A stretch of DNA of 64,000 nt from Oscillatoria acuminata PCC 6304 (GCF_000317105.1 NC_019693.1:5085227-5149226), one strand, 5' to 3'; positions 8,495 through 18,193 are shown, counted from the stretch's first letter. The notes: generated by a model from the letters alone, not told the origin. Numbers and translations: made by a program.

Positions 8495-10222
8495 TTAATA
8501 CTTCCGTTCTTTGGGCTGGAACTGAGTAATGGTTACGGGTCGATAGCGAATATCCACACCGGCAGGAGAATAATAGGACAAGGTGTGCTTGAGGAACTTC
8601 TCATCATCGCGATCGGGATAATCCTCGCGAAAATGAGCGCCTCGGCTTTCCTGGCGGTTGAGTGCACTGGCTAAAATTAATTGTCCAACCACCATTAAAC
8701 TGCGTAACTCTAACGCTTCAATAATTTCCGTGTTCCAGAGTTTCCCTTTATCGTCTAAATAAATCTGCTGGTACTGCTGCTGGTACTGTCCTAACTGATT
8801 TAAACCTTCCCGCATCAGTTCATCATTCCGAAACACGCCGCAGTGATCACTCATGGCATCCTGGAATCCCTGACGAACGGCCCCAATGCGGAGGGTTCCA
8901 GCGCGATCGACCAGGGATTGTAGTTCCTGTTGCGCTTGTTGGAGGTAAGGGCGATCGTCGAGGTCTGGCAATTTGCGGTTTTCAACATAGCGGGCGATCG
9001 CCGCCCCGGTGATTTTCCCATACACCACACATTCCAGCAGGGAATTACTCCCCAGGCGATTAGCACCATGTACGGAGACACAGGCGCATTCTCCTGCCGC
9101 AAAGAATCCTTCCACGAACCCATCGGGACCGCTTCGCACCTGTCCCTCGGTATTAACGGGAATGCCTCCCATAGAATAATGGCCTGTGGGACGGACCGGC
9201 ATTGGTTCATACACCGCATCGACCCCTAACAAACGGTGGGCCTCTTCCCAACAGAAGGGGATCCGGCTCATAATTTTTTCCTGTCCCATGTGTCGCAGAT
9301 CCAGGAAGACACATGGCCCCCCGGGACGACCATCGGGATAGACCCCTCGTCCGGCACGAATTTCCCGAGTGATTGCCCGAGAGGTAATATCACGCGGGGC
9401 CAGTTCCATGCGACTGGGGGCGTAGGTTGCCATAAAGCGATCGCCCTCGCTGTTAATTAAATAAGCCCCTTCCCCACGCACCGCCTCCGAAATCAACACC
9501 CCCACGGGATACAACCCTGTCGGATGGAACTGCACGAACTCCATATCTTGTAACGGCACTCCCGCCATTGCCGACATCGCCAACCCGTCCCCAGTGGAGG
9601 CGAAGTCATTGGAGGTGGTATTAAAGACCCGTCCATATCCCCCAGTGGCAAACATCACCACTTTGGCGCGCACCACTTCCAGGCGACCGTCAAGAATATG
9701 GTACATCAGCAATCCCTTGGCTTGTCCCTCTTCCAAAATCAACCGCATGACGTACCACTCTTCATAGACCTGGACCCCATAGCGGCGCAGATTATTTACC
9801 AGTTCGTGCAACATGGCATGACCCGTTTTATCGGCGGCATAGCAGGTGCGGTTATGGGAATGACCCCCGAAGGCCCTTTGAGCAATCCGCCCATCGGGTA
9901 AGCGGGAGAAGAGGACGCCCATGTGTTCGAGGTCGATGACCACATCTGGGGCTTCTTTGGTGAGCAGTTCTACGGCATCTTGATCGGCTAAATAGTCGGA
10001 CCCTTTGACTGTATCAAAGGCATGAGCTTCCCAGCTATCAGTCGAATCTACGTTTTTGAGGGTGGCAGCGATTCCCCCTTGGGCGGCAACGGAATGGGAC
10101 CGTATGGGATGGGTTTTGGCAACTACGGCGACATCGATGCTGGGATTGATGCGCCCAATTTCCACGGCAGCGCGACAACCGGCAAGTCCGCCCCCGACGA
10201 TAATCACGTCATGTTCTATCAT
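8495..10222 (-). CDS. sdhA: succinate dehydrogenase / fumarate reductase flavoprotein subunit
   Basis: 575 residues, normal for the family. The N-terminal dinucleotide fold VIIVGGGLAGCRAA binds FAD, SVAAQGGIAA is the flavin-attachment region, and GGHSHNRTCYAADKTGH, FVQFHPTGLYP and EAVRGEGAYLINSEGDRFM are active-site segments of the SdhA/FrdA family. The enzyme interconverts succinate and fumarate at the thylakoid or cytoplasmic membrane and feeds the quinone pool. No sdhB or membrane-anchor gene is adjacent, as is usual in cyanobacteria where the subunits are dispersed. L-aspartate oxidase is a relative; the length and HSHNRTCYAADKTGH pattern favour SdhA. Confidence 0.9.
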   Translation of the reverse strand: MIEHDVIIVGGGLAGCRAAVEIGRINPSIDVAVVAKTHPIRSHSVAAQGGIAATLKNVDSTDSWEAHAFDTVKGSDYLADQDAVELLTKEAPDVVIDLEHMGVLFSRLPDGRIAQRAFGGHSHNRTCYAADKTGHAMLHELVNNLRRYGVQVYEEWYVMRLILEEGQAKGLLMYHILDGRLEVVRAKVVMFATGGYGRVFNTTSNDFASTGDGLAMSAMAGVPLQDMEFVQFHPTGLYPVGVLISEAVRGEGAYLINSEGDRFMATYAPSRMELAPRDITSRAITREIRAGRGVYPDGRPGGPCVFLDLRHMGQEKIMSRIPFCWEEAHRLLGVDAVYEPMPVRPTGHYSMGGIPVNTEGQVRSGPDGFVEGFFAAGECACVSVHGANRLGSNSLLECVVYGKITGAAIARYVENRKLPDLDDRPYLQQAQQELQSLVDRAGTLRIGAVRQGFQDAMSDHCGVFRNDELMREGLNQLGQYQQQYQQIYLDDKGKLWNTEIIEALELRSLMVVGQLILASALNRQESRGAHFREDYPDRDDEKFLKHTLSYYSPAGVDIRYRPVTITQFQPKERKY

Positions 10223-10297
10223 GGTTCTCTTTGCTCTCGTTGGATCTATGGGATCTAAAAGATGTTCTGGATTGGTTCTGGATCTATCTTCCCACTC

Positions 10298-10334
10298 AAA
10301 AAAAATTCCCTACCTTAAAGGTAGGGAATTTTTT
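10298..10334 (-). terminator. bidirectional Rho-independent terminator
   Basis: The arms AAATTCCCTACC and GGTAGGGAATTT form a long stem with A and T runs on both sides, so it can work in either direction. It lies between the start of sdhA and the end of the small membrane-protein gene at 10431, and so most likely ends the latter's transcript before sdhA. Confidence 0.9.
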
Positions 10335-10430
10335 AGAATCGTTCAGTCGATGGCAGATTCAGGTTTGAGGATGAATAGGGCAGGATTCAAGATTTTTAAG
10401 GTTAAGCCGTCAGCTTGGCCCTCAGTTGGG

Positions 10431-10745
10431 CTAACTGGCTGCTTGGGCGGGGTTCGAGTTGGGTGCAGTTCTAGAACTGGATTCTGCCGGTTCTGCGGAG
10501 ATTTCGACCGGGTTCAGTTCGATGTGATTGAGCAAGGTGGTGACGAAGGCAAATAGGAGAAAGGGCAGGGAGAGGACGACGATTAAACCCACTGTAGCGA
10601 GGGCGTAGATTTGACGGGCGGTACTCCACAAGGCAAGGGCGGAGGCTAAACTCAGGAAAATCACGATCAACCAAATGATGATTTGTCCGTAGATATCTCC
10701 AAAGGTCAGGGTGCAGACCAATCGGTATTTTTTCAGGTTATTCAT
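10431..10745 (-). CDS. small two-helix membrane protein
   Basis: 104 residues with two predicted membrane helices (about 22-44 and 51-75) and an acidic, Ala/Ser/Pro-rich cytoplasmic or lumenal tail. No family is recognised. It is in the same direction as sdhA but separated from it by a strong terminator, so co-transcription is unlikely. It could be a conserved cyanobacterial membrane protein; nothing in the sequence tells its job. Confidence 0.65.
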   Translation of the reverse strand: MNNLKKYRLVCTLTFGDIYGQIIIWLIVIFLSLASALALWSTARQIYALATVGLIVVLSLPFLLFAFVTTLLNHIELNPVEISAEPAESSSRTAPNSNPAQAAS

Positions 10746-11378
10746 TAATGGGTTTCCTCGAAAACTATAGATTTAAGATTCAGAGTAATATGCTGTTTCT
10801 GTTTTAATAGATTTTTAAAGATTTTTGAAAGATTCGCAACATCACTTTACAATTTGAAACTCTGGGGTGGAGGCAGTCGCCTCTTCTGGGTTAGGTCAGG
10901 ATTGAGAGGGTGGCTAAAGTCATGCCTATTCAGCCTTGAGGGGCGATCGCCTCGGGAGCTTTCCGGAATTTTGGCTGCTCTGACTAGCCGCTGGGGATCG
11001 GGAGTTTGGGCAGGATGAACCCTCGCCGTTTCTTTATTGTAGCGGAAATCAGCCGATTGGATGTCATCAAAATTAGATACGAACCGAGAATTGAGTCACG
11101 ATTCCGATGGACCGGGACGGGAGCAAGTTTGTAAAGATAGGTTCATGAATTAGAGTTAACTAACGTTAAGTAATATAACAGTAATTGGGTTAAGTATAAA
11201 ATATTTACTAAGAAATCCTGACATAAGGATCAAGTGAGTTATGTTAAGGAACAATAGGTTTAGCAAACCGACTCTATCTCAACGCTGAAAGGTTGGGATA
11301 GGTATCGAAGGGATTCTGAGTGGGTCTTCACTCATAGAAAGGACCTTTTTCCAGGAATTGATCGGTTAGGAGATTCTA
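10746..11378. other. intergenic stretch before the TPR gene
   Basis: About 630 bases with no credible ORF. Near its end, 11271-11305 contains CTATCTCAAC and GTTGGGATAG, which can pair as a hairpin in the probable 5' leader of the following TPR gene. Nothing else recognised. Confidence 0.5.
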
Positions 11379-11954
11379 ATGCCAGAAGAATTGTTTCATG
11401 AGTTACCTGAGATCAATCCAACGAATTCAAACAGGCATCAGAGCCTGTTACATCAAAAGGATAGTTTGTCAACTGAAGATCAAGAGGGTGGACAAAACTA
11501 TGAGTATTGGAAGCGGGAAGGCGATCGCTTGCGGGTAGCAAAAGCCTATCTCGAAGCGATCGGCGCTTATGACTCGGCTTTACTCCAAAAACCCACAGCC
11601 TGCTATGCATGGCAGCAACGAGGGGAGGTATTCAAACGCTTACAACGCTATGAAGAAGCGATCGCCTCTTATCGCAAGGCCCTAGAAGTCAGCGTTAATC
11701 CGATCGCCCGTTATCAAGCCTGGAATGGCTTAGGCGCACTGTTCTTTACCCTTGAACGTTATGAGGAATCAATCTTTGCCTATAAACAAGCCCTTGCCCT
11801 CTGTCCCAACAGCATGGGATCCCCTCATATTCTGGAAATGGAAGGTATTGCTTGGTCGAGACTAAATCGCTATTTAGAAGCCCATGATTGTTATGATCGC
11901 GCCTATCACAAAGCCGTTGAAATTTCAGACAAAACGGCTAAAACAAGCAATTAG
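11379..11954 (+). CDS. soluble TPR protein
   Basis: 191 residues with no signal peptide. About 35 disordered, charged residues are followed by three to four TPR units (about 45-180), for example YEEAIASYRKALEVSVNP and YEESIFAYKQALALCPNS. Such proteins bind partner proteins. The start is the first ATG of the frame, after a moderate GGAG-like site (TTAGGAGATTCTA). No operon partner is visible. Confidence 0.85.
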   Translation: MPEELFHELPEINPTNSNRHQSLLHQKDSLSTEDQEGGQNYEYWKREGDRLRVAKAYLEAIGAYDSALLQKPTACYAWQQRGEVFKRLQRYEEAIASYRKALEVSVNPIARYQAWNGLGALFFTLERYEESIFAYKQALALCPNSMGSPHILEMEGIAWSRLNRYLEAHDCYDRAYHKAVEISDKTAKTSN

Positions 11955-12239
11955 CCGATTGCCTCTTTTTACCCGTTCTTCCCGGTGTAAAGCTGTGCAG
12001 CTTGATAACATTTAACCCCAATTACTTGAACTTTCATTTCTCAGGCTTTCATCCCCCATTGGGGTTGTAATCTACTGTTGATGAATGCCTTGAACTCATC
12101 AGAACTTCAAAGATTCCTCGTCTAACTGTCCCCGGACTGGGTTATTCTTTTTATCGAATGCCTTCTTTTTTCTCCCCTCGGAGGAACTTAAAAAGTCAAA
12201 AAGCGTTATAGTTACTTGGACACTTTAACCTTAGATTTT

Positions 12240-12590
12240 ATGATGAAACCCCTTCAAAAAACCATCGCCACTACCGTCGGCTTGAGTCTCCTGTTTTGGT
12301 CTACCCCCTCGTTAGCCTCCCAAAATTTGCGCTTGACTTGGGTCCGAATGAATGCGACAAACCGGGACGGATGTGTGCGACAAGCTGTGGAAGCCATGAA
12401 ATCCTCCGGGTTGGATAATGTGGAAGTCCAGGATGGTGAATTAGTTCAGGGTGACACCCGCGACTTGGAAGCGAAAATTATGTGCATTGAAAGTGGACGG
12501 GAACTGGTAGCTGCGATCGCTGTTGCCAGCGATAGTTCCAGCGATGCGCGGGATATCCGGGGTCGCTTAAGAAATTACATGAGACGTTAA
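12240..12590 (+). CDS. exported hypothetical protein
   Basis: 116 residues from the ATG pair at 12240/12243. A clear signal peptide (basic start, hydrophobic core, cleavage after about SLASQ) is followed by a small domain of about 90 residues with two Cys (in GCVRQAVEAM and IMCIESG) that could form a disulfide. The pattern suggests a secreted or periplasmic alpha/beta protein; I do not recognise the family. A terminator lies about 45 bases after the stop. Confidence 0.7.
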   Translation: MMKPLQKTIATTVGLSLLFWSTPSLASQNLRLTWVRMNATNRDGCVRQAVEAMKSSGLDNVEVQDGELVQGDTRDLEAKIMCIESGRELVAAIAVASDSSSDARDIRGRLRNYMRR

Positions 12591-12633
12591 ACCAACTGCT
12601 GGCAAAAATAGGAGGGTTCGCCTTCCTTTCCTA

Positions 12634-12656
12634 AGCCCGCTTATGCGGGCTATTTT
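12634..12656 (+). terminator. terminator between convergent genes
   Basis: AGCCCGC and GCGGGCT pair around a TTAT loop and are followed by a short T-rich run. It lies between the exported-protein gene and the convergent gene at 12693. Confidence 0.75.
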
Positions 12657-12692
12657 GTTACAATATCAATCGATCCCCTTTCCTCTGTCCCA

Positions 12693-13601
12693 TCATTTCC
12701 GAGTTGATTTTTTCCCTTTGCCCTTCTGCTTTGTTTCGGACCGGGATTTCTTCTTAGCTTTTAATCGTTCTTTGTCTACTGCTTTCAAATCTGGCAAGAG
12801 CATCTTATAATCATCACCTAAATTGGTCAAACCCATCCGATAAATCTGTTCGGCTTTGTCCAAATCAACTCGTGATGGCGGACAAAAATCTGTCTTCCAA
12901 TGTAACCCTCCCCAAGTTATGTAAAGGAAATCCTTGCCAGGATACCGCTTCACAAGGTTCTCAAAACAGTTATCCCCCTCTTCCACCTTTTCCAAACTAA
13001 ATAAAGTCATTGCCTCTAGCATGGTTAGCTGAATAATAGCTCGATCATCAGCATCGGGAAAAGTCCCTAAAAAATCTCGACAATAATCAATTTCTTTCTG
13101 AAAATAAATCGGGTCCTCTTTCCCTAATTTGTCTAATTCTGTTGGGATCTCTAGTAGCCACTCAGAGACTCTATAAAGACATCCATCAAGTTTCTTGTCC
13201 AAATCGGCAAATGAGAGACCCATTGGGATAAATCTCTCTTTCAATTTTTCCCAGCATTCTAGCCATAACTCGCAGATTTTTCGTCTTTCTCCCGCCTCTA
13301 AATCGTCTAATCCTTCTTCAATCGCAACATAGAGTTGATCTGAACTAAAGTAATTTGGGGCTAATCTTTCCCATAAAACAAGTGCCCCTAGAGACACAAA
13401 ATCCTTATCCCTTCCTTGGGCTGAAATTTCATACAGAGATTTCCATTTTTGTTTTAATTCTGATACTCCATAACAGGACTGAATTTGTTGCAAAAACTCT
13501 TCTTTTGTGAGAGTAATTCCCAATTCATTTAACTTTTGAAGAATTTGTTCTGTATTGTAAGTTTTAACGTCTTCCAGACTCAAAAAATCATCAAAAATCA
13601 T
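12693..13601 (-). CDS. hypothetical helical protein
   Basis: 302 residues, mostly helical, rich in Leu, Glu and Trp, with a Lys/Arg/Ser-rich tail of about 30 residues. The helical core resembles the regions that precede SEC-C zinc motifs in some bacterial proteins, but no SEC-C motif is present. AT content is higher than in the neighbouring genes, which may hint at a different origin. No function can be given. Confidence 0.65.
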   Translation of the reverse strand: MIFDDFLSLEDVKTYNTEQILQKLNELGITLTKEEFLQQIQSCYGVSELKQKWKSLYEISAQGRDKDFVSLGALVLWERLAPNYFSSDQLYVAIEEGLDDLEAGERRKICELWLECWEKLKERFIPMGLSFADLDKKLDGCLYRVSEWLLEIPTELDKLGKEDPIYFQKEIDYCRDFLGTFPDADDRAIIQLTMLEAMTLFSLEKVEEGDNCFENLVKRYPGKDFLYITWGGLHWKTDFCPPSRVDLDKAEQIYRMGLTNLGDDYKMLLPDLKAVDKERLKAKKKSRSETKQKGKGKKSTRK

Positions 13602-13795
13602 CCTTTTTACTTCCTTAATTCAAACTGCTAAATTAACCTAAAATAGATAGGGACTCTGGCATCCCGATGCAAACCTTGCCCTCGGGCCGTTACTCCCAAT
13701 CTTCGGGGATATTTTACCCGGTTTTCCTCAAAAATTTTCACCCAGGTGGGGAGTTTAATCTCTTACAATAGAAAGGGATCGTTGCTCAAGTCAAC

Positions 13796-15802
13796 ATGAT
13801 GGCCGAAAAAGTCGTGAAAACCTGGTTAAAACAACTCTCCCAACGGGTTGCCGTAAATAAAGCCCCCTTGGGATTGGAGGAAACGGGAGATTCCGGAAAC
13901 GGAAGTCTGTTCTCTCGCTTCAAGGGCAAGGATAACCCATCCCAGAACCCCAATGGGTCGAGTCCAACCGTCACCCCGGGTTCTAATCTGCAACAGTTCC
14001 CGGACTGTTCTAGTCACGGATATCAAGTGCTTCAGAGTTTGGGTCATAACTATGCCGGGGGTCGTTCGACCTATTTGGCAACCCATCTGAAAACTCAAAA
14101 ACCTGTGGTGATCAAACAATTTCAGTTTGCCAAACCCGGTGCAGATTGGTCCGCCTATAAAGCCCATGAACGTGAAATTAAAGTGTTGCAGGGTCTGAGT
14201 CACCCGGGGATTCCTCGCTATCTGGATTCTTTTGAGACTTCGGAGGGATTTTGCCTGGTTCATGACTATAAAAATGCCCAATCTTTAGCGGTTTTTCGGC
14301 GTCTGGACCCGGAGAAAATCAAACAGATTGCCCTGGCGGTTTTAGAAATTTTGGTCTATCTGCAAAACCGGGTTCCTGGGGTGATTCACCGAGATATTAA
14401 ACCGGAAAATATTTTAATGGGCGATCGCTCAGATATTATTTACCTCATTGACTTTGGATTTGCCCGCATCGGTGGAGGTGAGGTGGCTCAAAGTAGTGTG
14501 GTTTCTGGAACACCGGGGTTCATGCCACCGGAGCAATTACTCAATCTCAAACTCACGGAAGCGTCTGATTTGTATGGGTTAGGAGTAACCCTCATTTGTT
14601 TGCTCACTCAAACGGATTCTAGCGAAATTAACCGCTTAATTGATAGTAGCTATCGCCTCAATTTTGCAGAATTGGTTCCCCATCTCAGTGACGAATTTAT
14701 TCACTGGTTACAGAAAATGGTGGAACCCAATAGTAGCGATCGCTTTTCTCATGCGGCAGCGGCTTTAGAGGCCCTGACTCCCATTTCGGTTTCCCGCCTG
14801 TTACCGGAAGCGGAATTTAGCCAAACTCGCCTGGAATTACGCACCCAAGCCGGAGAAACCCTCACCCAAACCCTCACAGTCAAAAATCCGGTGGAAAATA
14901 CAGTCCTAGCCGGACGGTGGGAAATTGCTCCAGACTCGAATAATCCTAAGACAAAACCGGATTGGATTTCTATAAAACCGGCAAAGTTTCAGGGGAATGA
15001 AACAGAATTTGAAATCAAAATTGATACCACCAATTTAGTCATCAGTCAAGATTACACTCGAAATCTTTTACTCCACGCAAATACGGCAAATAAAACCCAA
15101 ATTATCCCGCTTTCCCTCTCGGTTTCTCCTCGGGAAGTCCCGACAGAATTGGTAGGTCCAGAACCGGGGAAAATCGCCACTTGGAAACAAAAAATTGCAG
15201 TGCCGTTTCCAGTTATTCTATTTGGAACCACTGTAGCGGTTCCGTTGATTTTTCTATCTCCTTATGTGGCGGTTGCGATCGCCGTTCCCTTGGTTCTTTT
15301 ATCGGGTAGAGGGTTTGCCGATAAAATTCAGGACCCGGCGATCGAGCAGGTGGCTGAATTTTCACGAAAATGGCTAGTTGCACCGAGTTTAGTCGGACTG
15401 GGTTTATGGTCTTTTACCCTAGTCGATATTGCCTGGTTGGAGCATCCGGAACGAAAAGTATTAGGGGTAATTGTAGCAGCAATGGCAATGGGCGGCATTG
15501 GCATTGGGGTATTAGAGTTATTTAAGGCAGGCTTTAAACGGATGGTGGTGTTACTGCCGCTGTTAATTTTTGGTCTGTCTTTTGTGGCGATCGGAATGGC
15601 TACGGGAATGGCCGGGAAATTGGCAGAAGTTGGGGTAACGGGATTGGTTTTAAGCAGTACCATCAAACAGGAAATTCAACGGAAAAACTATGGCATAGGT
15701 GCGATCGCTCGTCATCTAGCAGTTGCCACATTAGGCATCGGTGTGGGAACCGGGTTGAGTTGGCTATTGGTCCATTATGGACTCGCTGCGGGGATGTGGT
15801 AA
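13796..15802 (+). CDS. membrane-anchored Ser/Thr protein kinase
   Basis: 668 residues. A disordered N-terminal 70 residues lead into a Hanks-type kinase domain (about 75-335): Lys107 in VVIKQFQF, catalytic loop HRDIKPENIL (198-207), DFG at 219-221 and the GTPGFMPPEQ activation segment. A beta-rich module follows (about 340-460), then several hydrophobic helices (about 470-660) that anchor it in a membrane. All catalytic residues are present, so it should be active. The beta module may be a sensor or an adaptor; this is inference. No phosphatase or substrate gene is adjacent. Confidence 0.92.
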   Translation: MMAEKVVKTWLKQLSQRVAVNKAPLGLEETGDSGNGSLFSRFKGKDNPSQNPNGSSPTVTPGSNLQQFPDCSSHGYQVLQSLGHNYAGGRSTYLATHLKTQKPVVIKQFQFAKPGADWSAYKAHEREIKVLQGLSHPGIPRYLDSFETSEGFCLVHDYKNAQSLAVFRRLDPEKIKQIALAVLEILVYLQNRVPGVIHRDIKPENILMGDRSDIIYLIDFGFARIGGGEVAQSSVVSGTPGFMPPEQLLNLKLTEASDLYGLGVTLICLLTQTDSSEINRLIDSSYRLNFAELVPHLSDEFIHWLQKMVEPNSSDRFSHAAAALEALTPISVSRLLPEAEFSQTRLELRTQAGETLTQTLTVKNPVENTVLAGRWEIAPDSNNPKTKPDWISIKPAKFQGNETEFEIKIDTTNLVISQDYTRNLLLHANTANKTQIIPLSLSVSPREVPTELVGPEPGKIATWKQKIAVPFPVILFGTTVAVPLIFLSPYVAVAIAVPLVLLSGRGFADKIQDPAIEQVAEFSRKWLVAPSLVGLGLWSFTLVDIAWLEHPERKVLGVIVAAMAMGGIGIGVLELFKAGFKRMVVLLPLLIFGLSFVAIGMATGMAGKLAEVGVTGLVLSSTIKQEIQRKNYGIGAIARHLAVATLGIGVGTGLSWLLVHYGLAAGMW

Positions 15803-15817
15803 TGGGAGATAGGGGAG

Positions 15818-15838
15818 ACTTACAAGAGTAAGTTTTTT
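15818..15838 (+). terminator. terminator of the kinase gene
   Basis: ACTTAC and GTAAGT pair around an AAGA loop, followed by a T run. It also lies within the left arm of a large inverted repeat. Confidence 0.7.
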
Positions 15839-16137
15839 ACGCTTAATTACACTTCCGGTCCCCTCCCCTTGGCAAGGGGAGGGTTAGGGTGGGGTCCTCC
15901 GGATGTGGCGATCGCCACGTTCGGAAGAAGTAGTGGGTGAAGGGTGTCGGTGGTGAGGAGGCGATCGCTTTCGTCACGAAGAAAGAGGTTGGCACCTGGC
16001 TCCATACAGGCGCGGTAAGCGGAGCTATCCCGTAGGGAATCGCCTTCTTATGAGTGACGCGCAAGAGGCGGTAAGCGGAGCTATCCCGTAGGGAATCGGC
16101 CAAGAAGAACCCCACCCTAACCCTCCCCTTGCTAAGG

Positions 16138-16312
16138 TAGGGCTGTTTCATTCTCAAGGCCAAATTACTTTTTTGCTTGTTCGTAAGCTTTAGCTGGCGG
16201 GGGATCCAGAGATTATTTCCTAATTTTTAACCTAAAAGTAGGAAATAAGGCTCTAACCCCTTTGGCTGTAACGCTTACGGTGCAAGGAAAATTTTAGAAT
16301 GAAACAGCCCTA
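16138..16312. mobile_element. 175-bp MITE, copy 1
   Basis: Perfect 17-bp terminal inverted repeats TAGGGCTGTTTCATTCT bound a non-coding 175-bp element. Direct repeats of 13 bp, CCCCTTGCTAAGG (16125-16137 and 16313-16325), flank it as a target duplication. A second copy of identical length lies at 58017-58191. The interior has an imperfect palindrome around TTTCCTAATTTTTAACCT. It carries no transposase and would need one supplied in trans. Confidence 0.88.
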
Positions 16313-16398
16313 CCCCTTGCTAAGGGGAGGGGACCGGAAGTGCAGTTAATAGTAACAAACCTACTCTTGTAAGTCCCCCCATCCCCCGTATTCATGAG

Positions 16399-16647
16399 TC
16401 AATAAAATTGGCCTTCATGCAAGATGACCTCACCATGTTCAGGGACCCAGGCTACCCATTCGCGATCGCCGCATTTACAGAGTAGCAAGGCTTGATCTGC
16501 ACTGTATTCGCTGGGTTGTTCTAATAACTGCACCCAGGTGTTGGGTTCCGGTTCTTGCCAAATGATTTCCCTCGGGGATGTGGGGATCCATTCGGGCGAT
16601 CGCAAATAGAGTTTTTCCAATTCTTGTTTAACTAAGTTGAGTTTCAT
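16399..16647 (-). CDS. small hypothetical protein
   Basis: 82 residues from the ATG at 16647, preceded by an AAGGA-type site; the frame extends further upstream but without a better start. It is acidic and Trp-rich, with a CKCGDREWVAWVPEHGE segment that looks like a beta hairpin carrying two Cys. I do not recognise a named family. Confidence 0.65.
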   Translation of the reverse strand: MKLNLVKQELEKLYLRSPEWIPTSPREIIWQEPEPNTWVQLLEQPSEYSADQALLLCKCGDREWVAWVPEHGEVILHEGQFY

Positions 16648-16929
16648 AATTTTTTCCTTTTTTATGCTCAAGGTGACCCTGGATCCAAAAGCTAGATTTT
16701 GGGTGTGCCTACATGGGTTATGTAATATTTTTGTCTGTAACAATTGTTACAGATATGATTTTTAAGCGTCAAGCCAAGTTAGTAGAACTTAACAATCCTG
16801 GACCTACCGGCGGGATAGGGCCGTGAAAAATCTCCCCGGTTCATGAGGGGCAGGAAGTCAGGAATGGCATGATTGGCGGGGACCCAGAACCTTGGAGGGT
16901 CCCTAAATCTAGGCAATGCCTAGACCGAA

Positions 16930-17156
16930 CTCCCGATGAAAATTTGAGGATAAAATAAACAGTTAATAATCACTGGATTTTTAATCACTAACTCTATATT
17001 CTGGAGATTGATAATTTTCAGTTACCAATTTCTAACTTCCCTAAAATTGCTAAAATTTTGCAATTCTTATTTTTTCGGCTGGTTTTCCCCACAGATTCCA
17101 CAAAGATTTCCACAGGTTGTCGGGGGTTTTCCACAGGTTAAGGAGAGTTTTCCCCA
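16930..17156 (+). other. DnaA-box-like cluster beside an AT-rich tract (candidate origin)
   Basis: Five same-direction motifs close to the cyanobacterial DnaA box TTTTCCACA stand within 75 bases: TTTTCCCCA 17083, GATTCCACA 17094, ATTTCCACA 17106, TTTTCCACA 17127, TTTTCCCCA 17148. Their spacings (11, 12, 21, 21) are near whole helical turns. An AT-rich tract (about 16930-17080) precedes them, as a DNA-unwinding element would. No dnaA or dnaN gene is in the window. It lies in a 920-base gap without a credible gene. Confidence 0.5.
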
Positions 17157-17570
17157 GGCGATCGCCTTCGAGTTCTCGTGTTTTGGTTGAACTGGGGATT
17201 AAGGCCAAAAAATGACTGAAGGCGATCGGGGGCGGAAATTCTGTAAAGTTATGTAACAAAAAATCGCCCAAACCTTTATTCCCTCGTGGCGCAAAGGGAC
17301 CTATAACCCAAATCTTAACATTTCGCAACGTTGACAAGTCCACCCCTTCTGAGCGCACAATGAAATCGCCAACCTAAAACCAAAGGGTTTCTCGTCATTG
17401 CAGCTTTTTAAAATAAGCACCCAGCATTCTTATCGAAGGGCTTGAGCTAGAACAAGCAAGCTAAAGCGGAGTGCGACAACCCGAATGAGAGTAACGCTTG
17501 CTTCAATCAAAGCGGGTGGGGATTGGTAAAACATCAACAGCTACGCGGAACGCGCACGGAGGTTTCCAGA

Positions 17571-17795
17571 ATGAACGCAAACGTCAGCATCCTTGCAGAA
17601 ATTCCAGAAGAACTGCATCAATCCCTTAAAGGGTATTTAGACTCTCACCCAGACTGGGATCAAGACCGGGTGTTTGCTGCGGCCCTGTCTCTGTTTTTGT
17701 TACAAAATGGGGATAATCGAACTCCGGAGGCCTCAAAAAACTATCACCAAGCCGCTAGAGTTTATCTAGAAACCCTGTTTCAGCATCCGGTGTAA
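17571..17795 (+). CDS. DUF2811 family protein
   Basis: 74 residues from the ATG at 17571, which follows a good GGAGG site. Segments VSILAEIPEELHQSLKGYL and DWDQDRVFAAALSLFLLQ are typical of DUF2811, a small family I know from cyanobacteria. The first part resembles a ribbon-helix-helix or helical DNA-binding fold, but the function is not known. Confidence 0.85.
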   Translation: MNANVSILAEIPEELHQSLKGYLDSHPDWDQDRVFAAALSLFLLQNGDNRTPEASKNYHQAARVYLETLFQHPV

Positions 17796-18193
17796 CCAGC
17801 AAAGGTTAGGGAATCTGGGCGGATGGATCGGGAGAGGAAACTGCTGTAGCGGTAGGGTTCTCATGAATCCGGGTAACCCGTTGAAAAGAGGGGTAGTGCC
17901 AGATTCCCCGCCCGTTGGAGATCATCATGAAGAGTCCATGCCTGCATCGGAATTGGCTCCCCGTCCGCTCAGAAACTTGCTGCCGTTTCCCGACAGGTGG
18001 GGATGCTCTGATCGTAACTAGACCGAGAAGGTGTGAGCTGTAGAGATTGCCTAGGCCCCTCTATAGCAACTCAAACAGCGGATTCATCAACATTGGGACC
18101 CCTGGGAAAAAGGCGTTTGTTTTTGGGACAGACGCCGTTGAGTCCCGGATGAAAATGAATTGAGAATTAGGGACGATCACATCTAAATTTCGA
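17796..18193. other. intergenic stretch, nothing recognised
   Basis: About 400 bases, fairly GC-rich, between two convergent genes. No ORF, tRNA or clear terminator seen. Confidence 0.5.

Larger units (their letters stand above)
15810..16387. repeat. large inverted repeat with a MITE in its right arm
   Basis: The left arm (about 15810-15895) and right arm (about 16109-16387) are inverted copies: ACTTCCGGTCCCCTCCCCTT on the left matches AAGGGGAGGGGACCGGAAGT on the right, and ACTTACAAGAGTA matches TACTCTTGTAAGT. The right arm is split by the 175-bp element at 16138-16312. The centre contains two direct copies of GCGGTAAGCGGAGCTATCCC about 55 bases apart. No coding frame is credible here. Confidence 0.8.
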
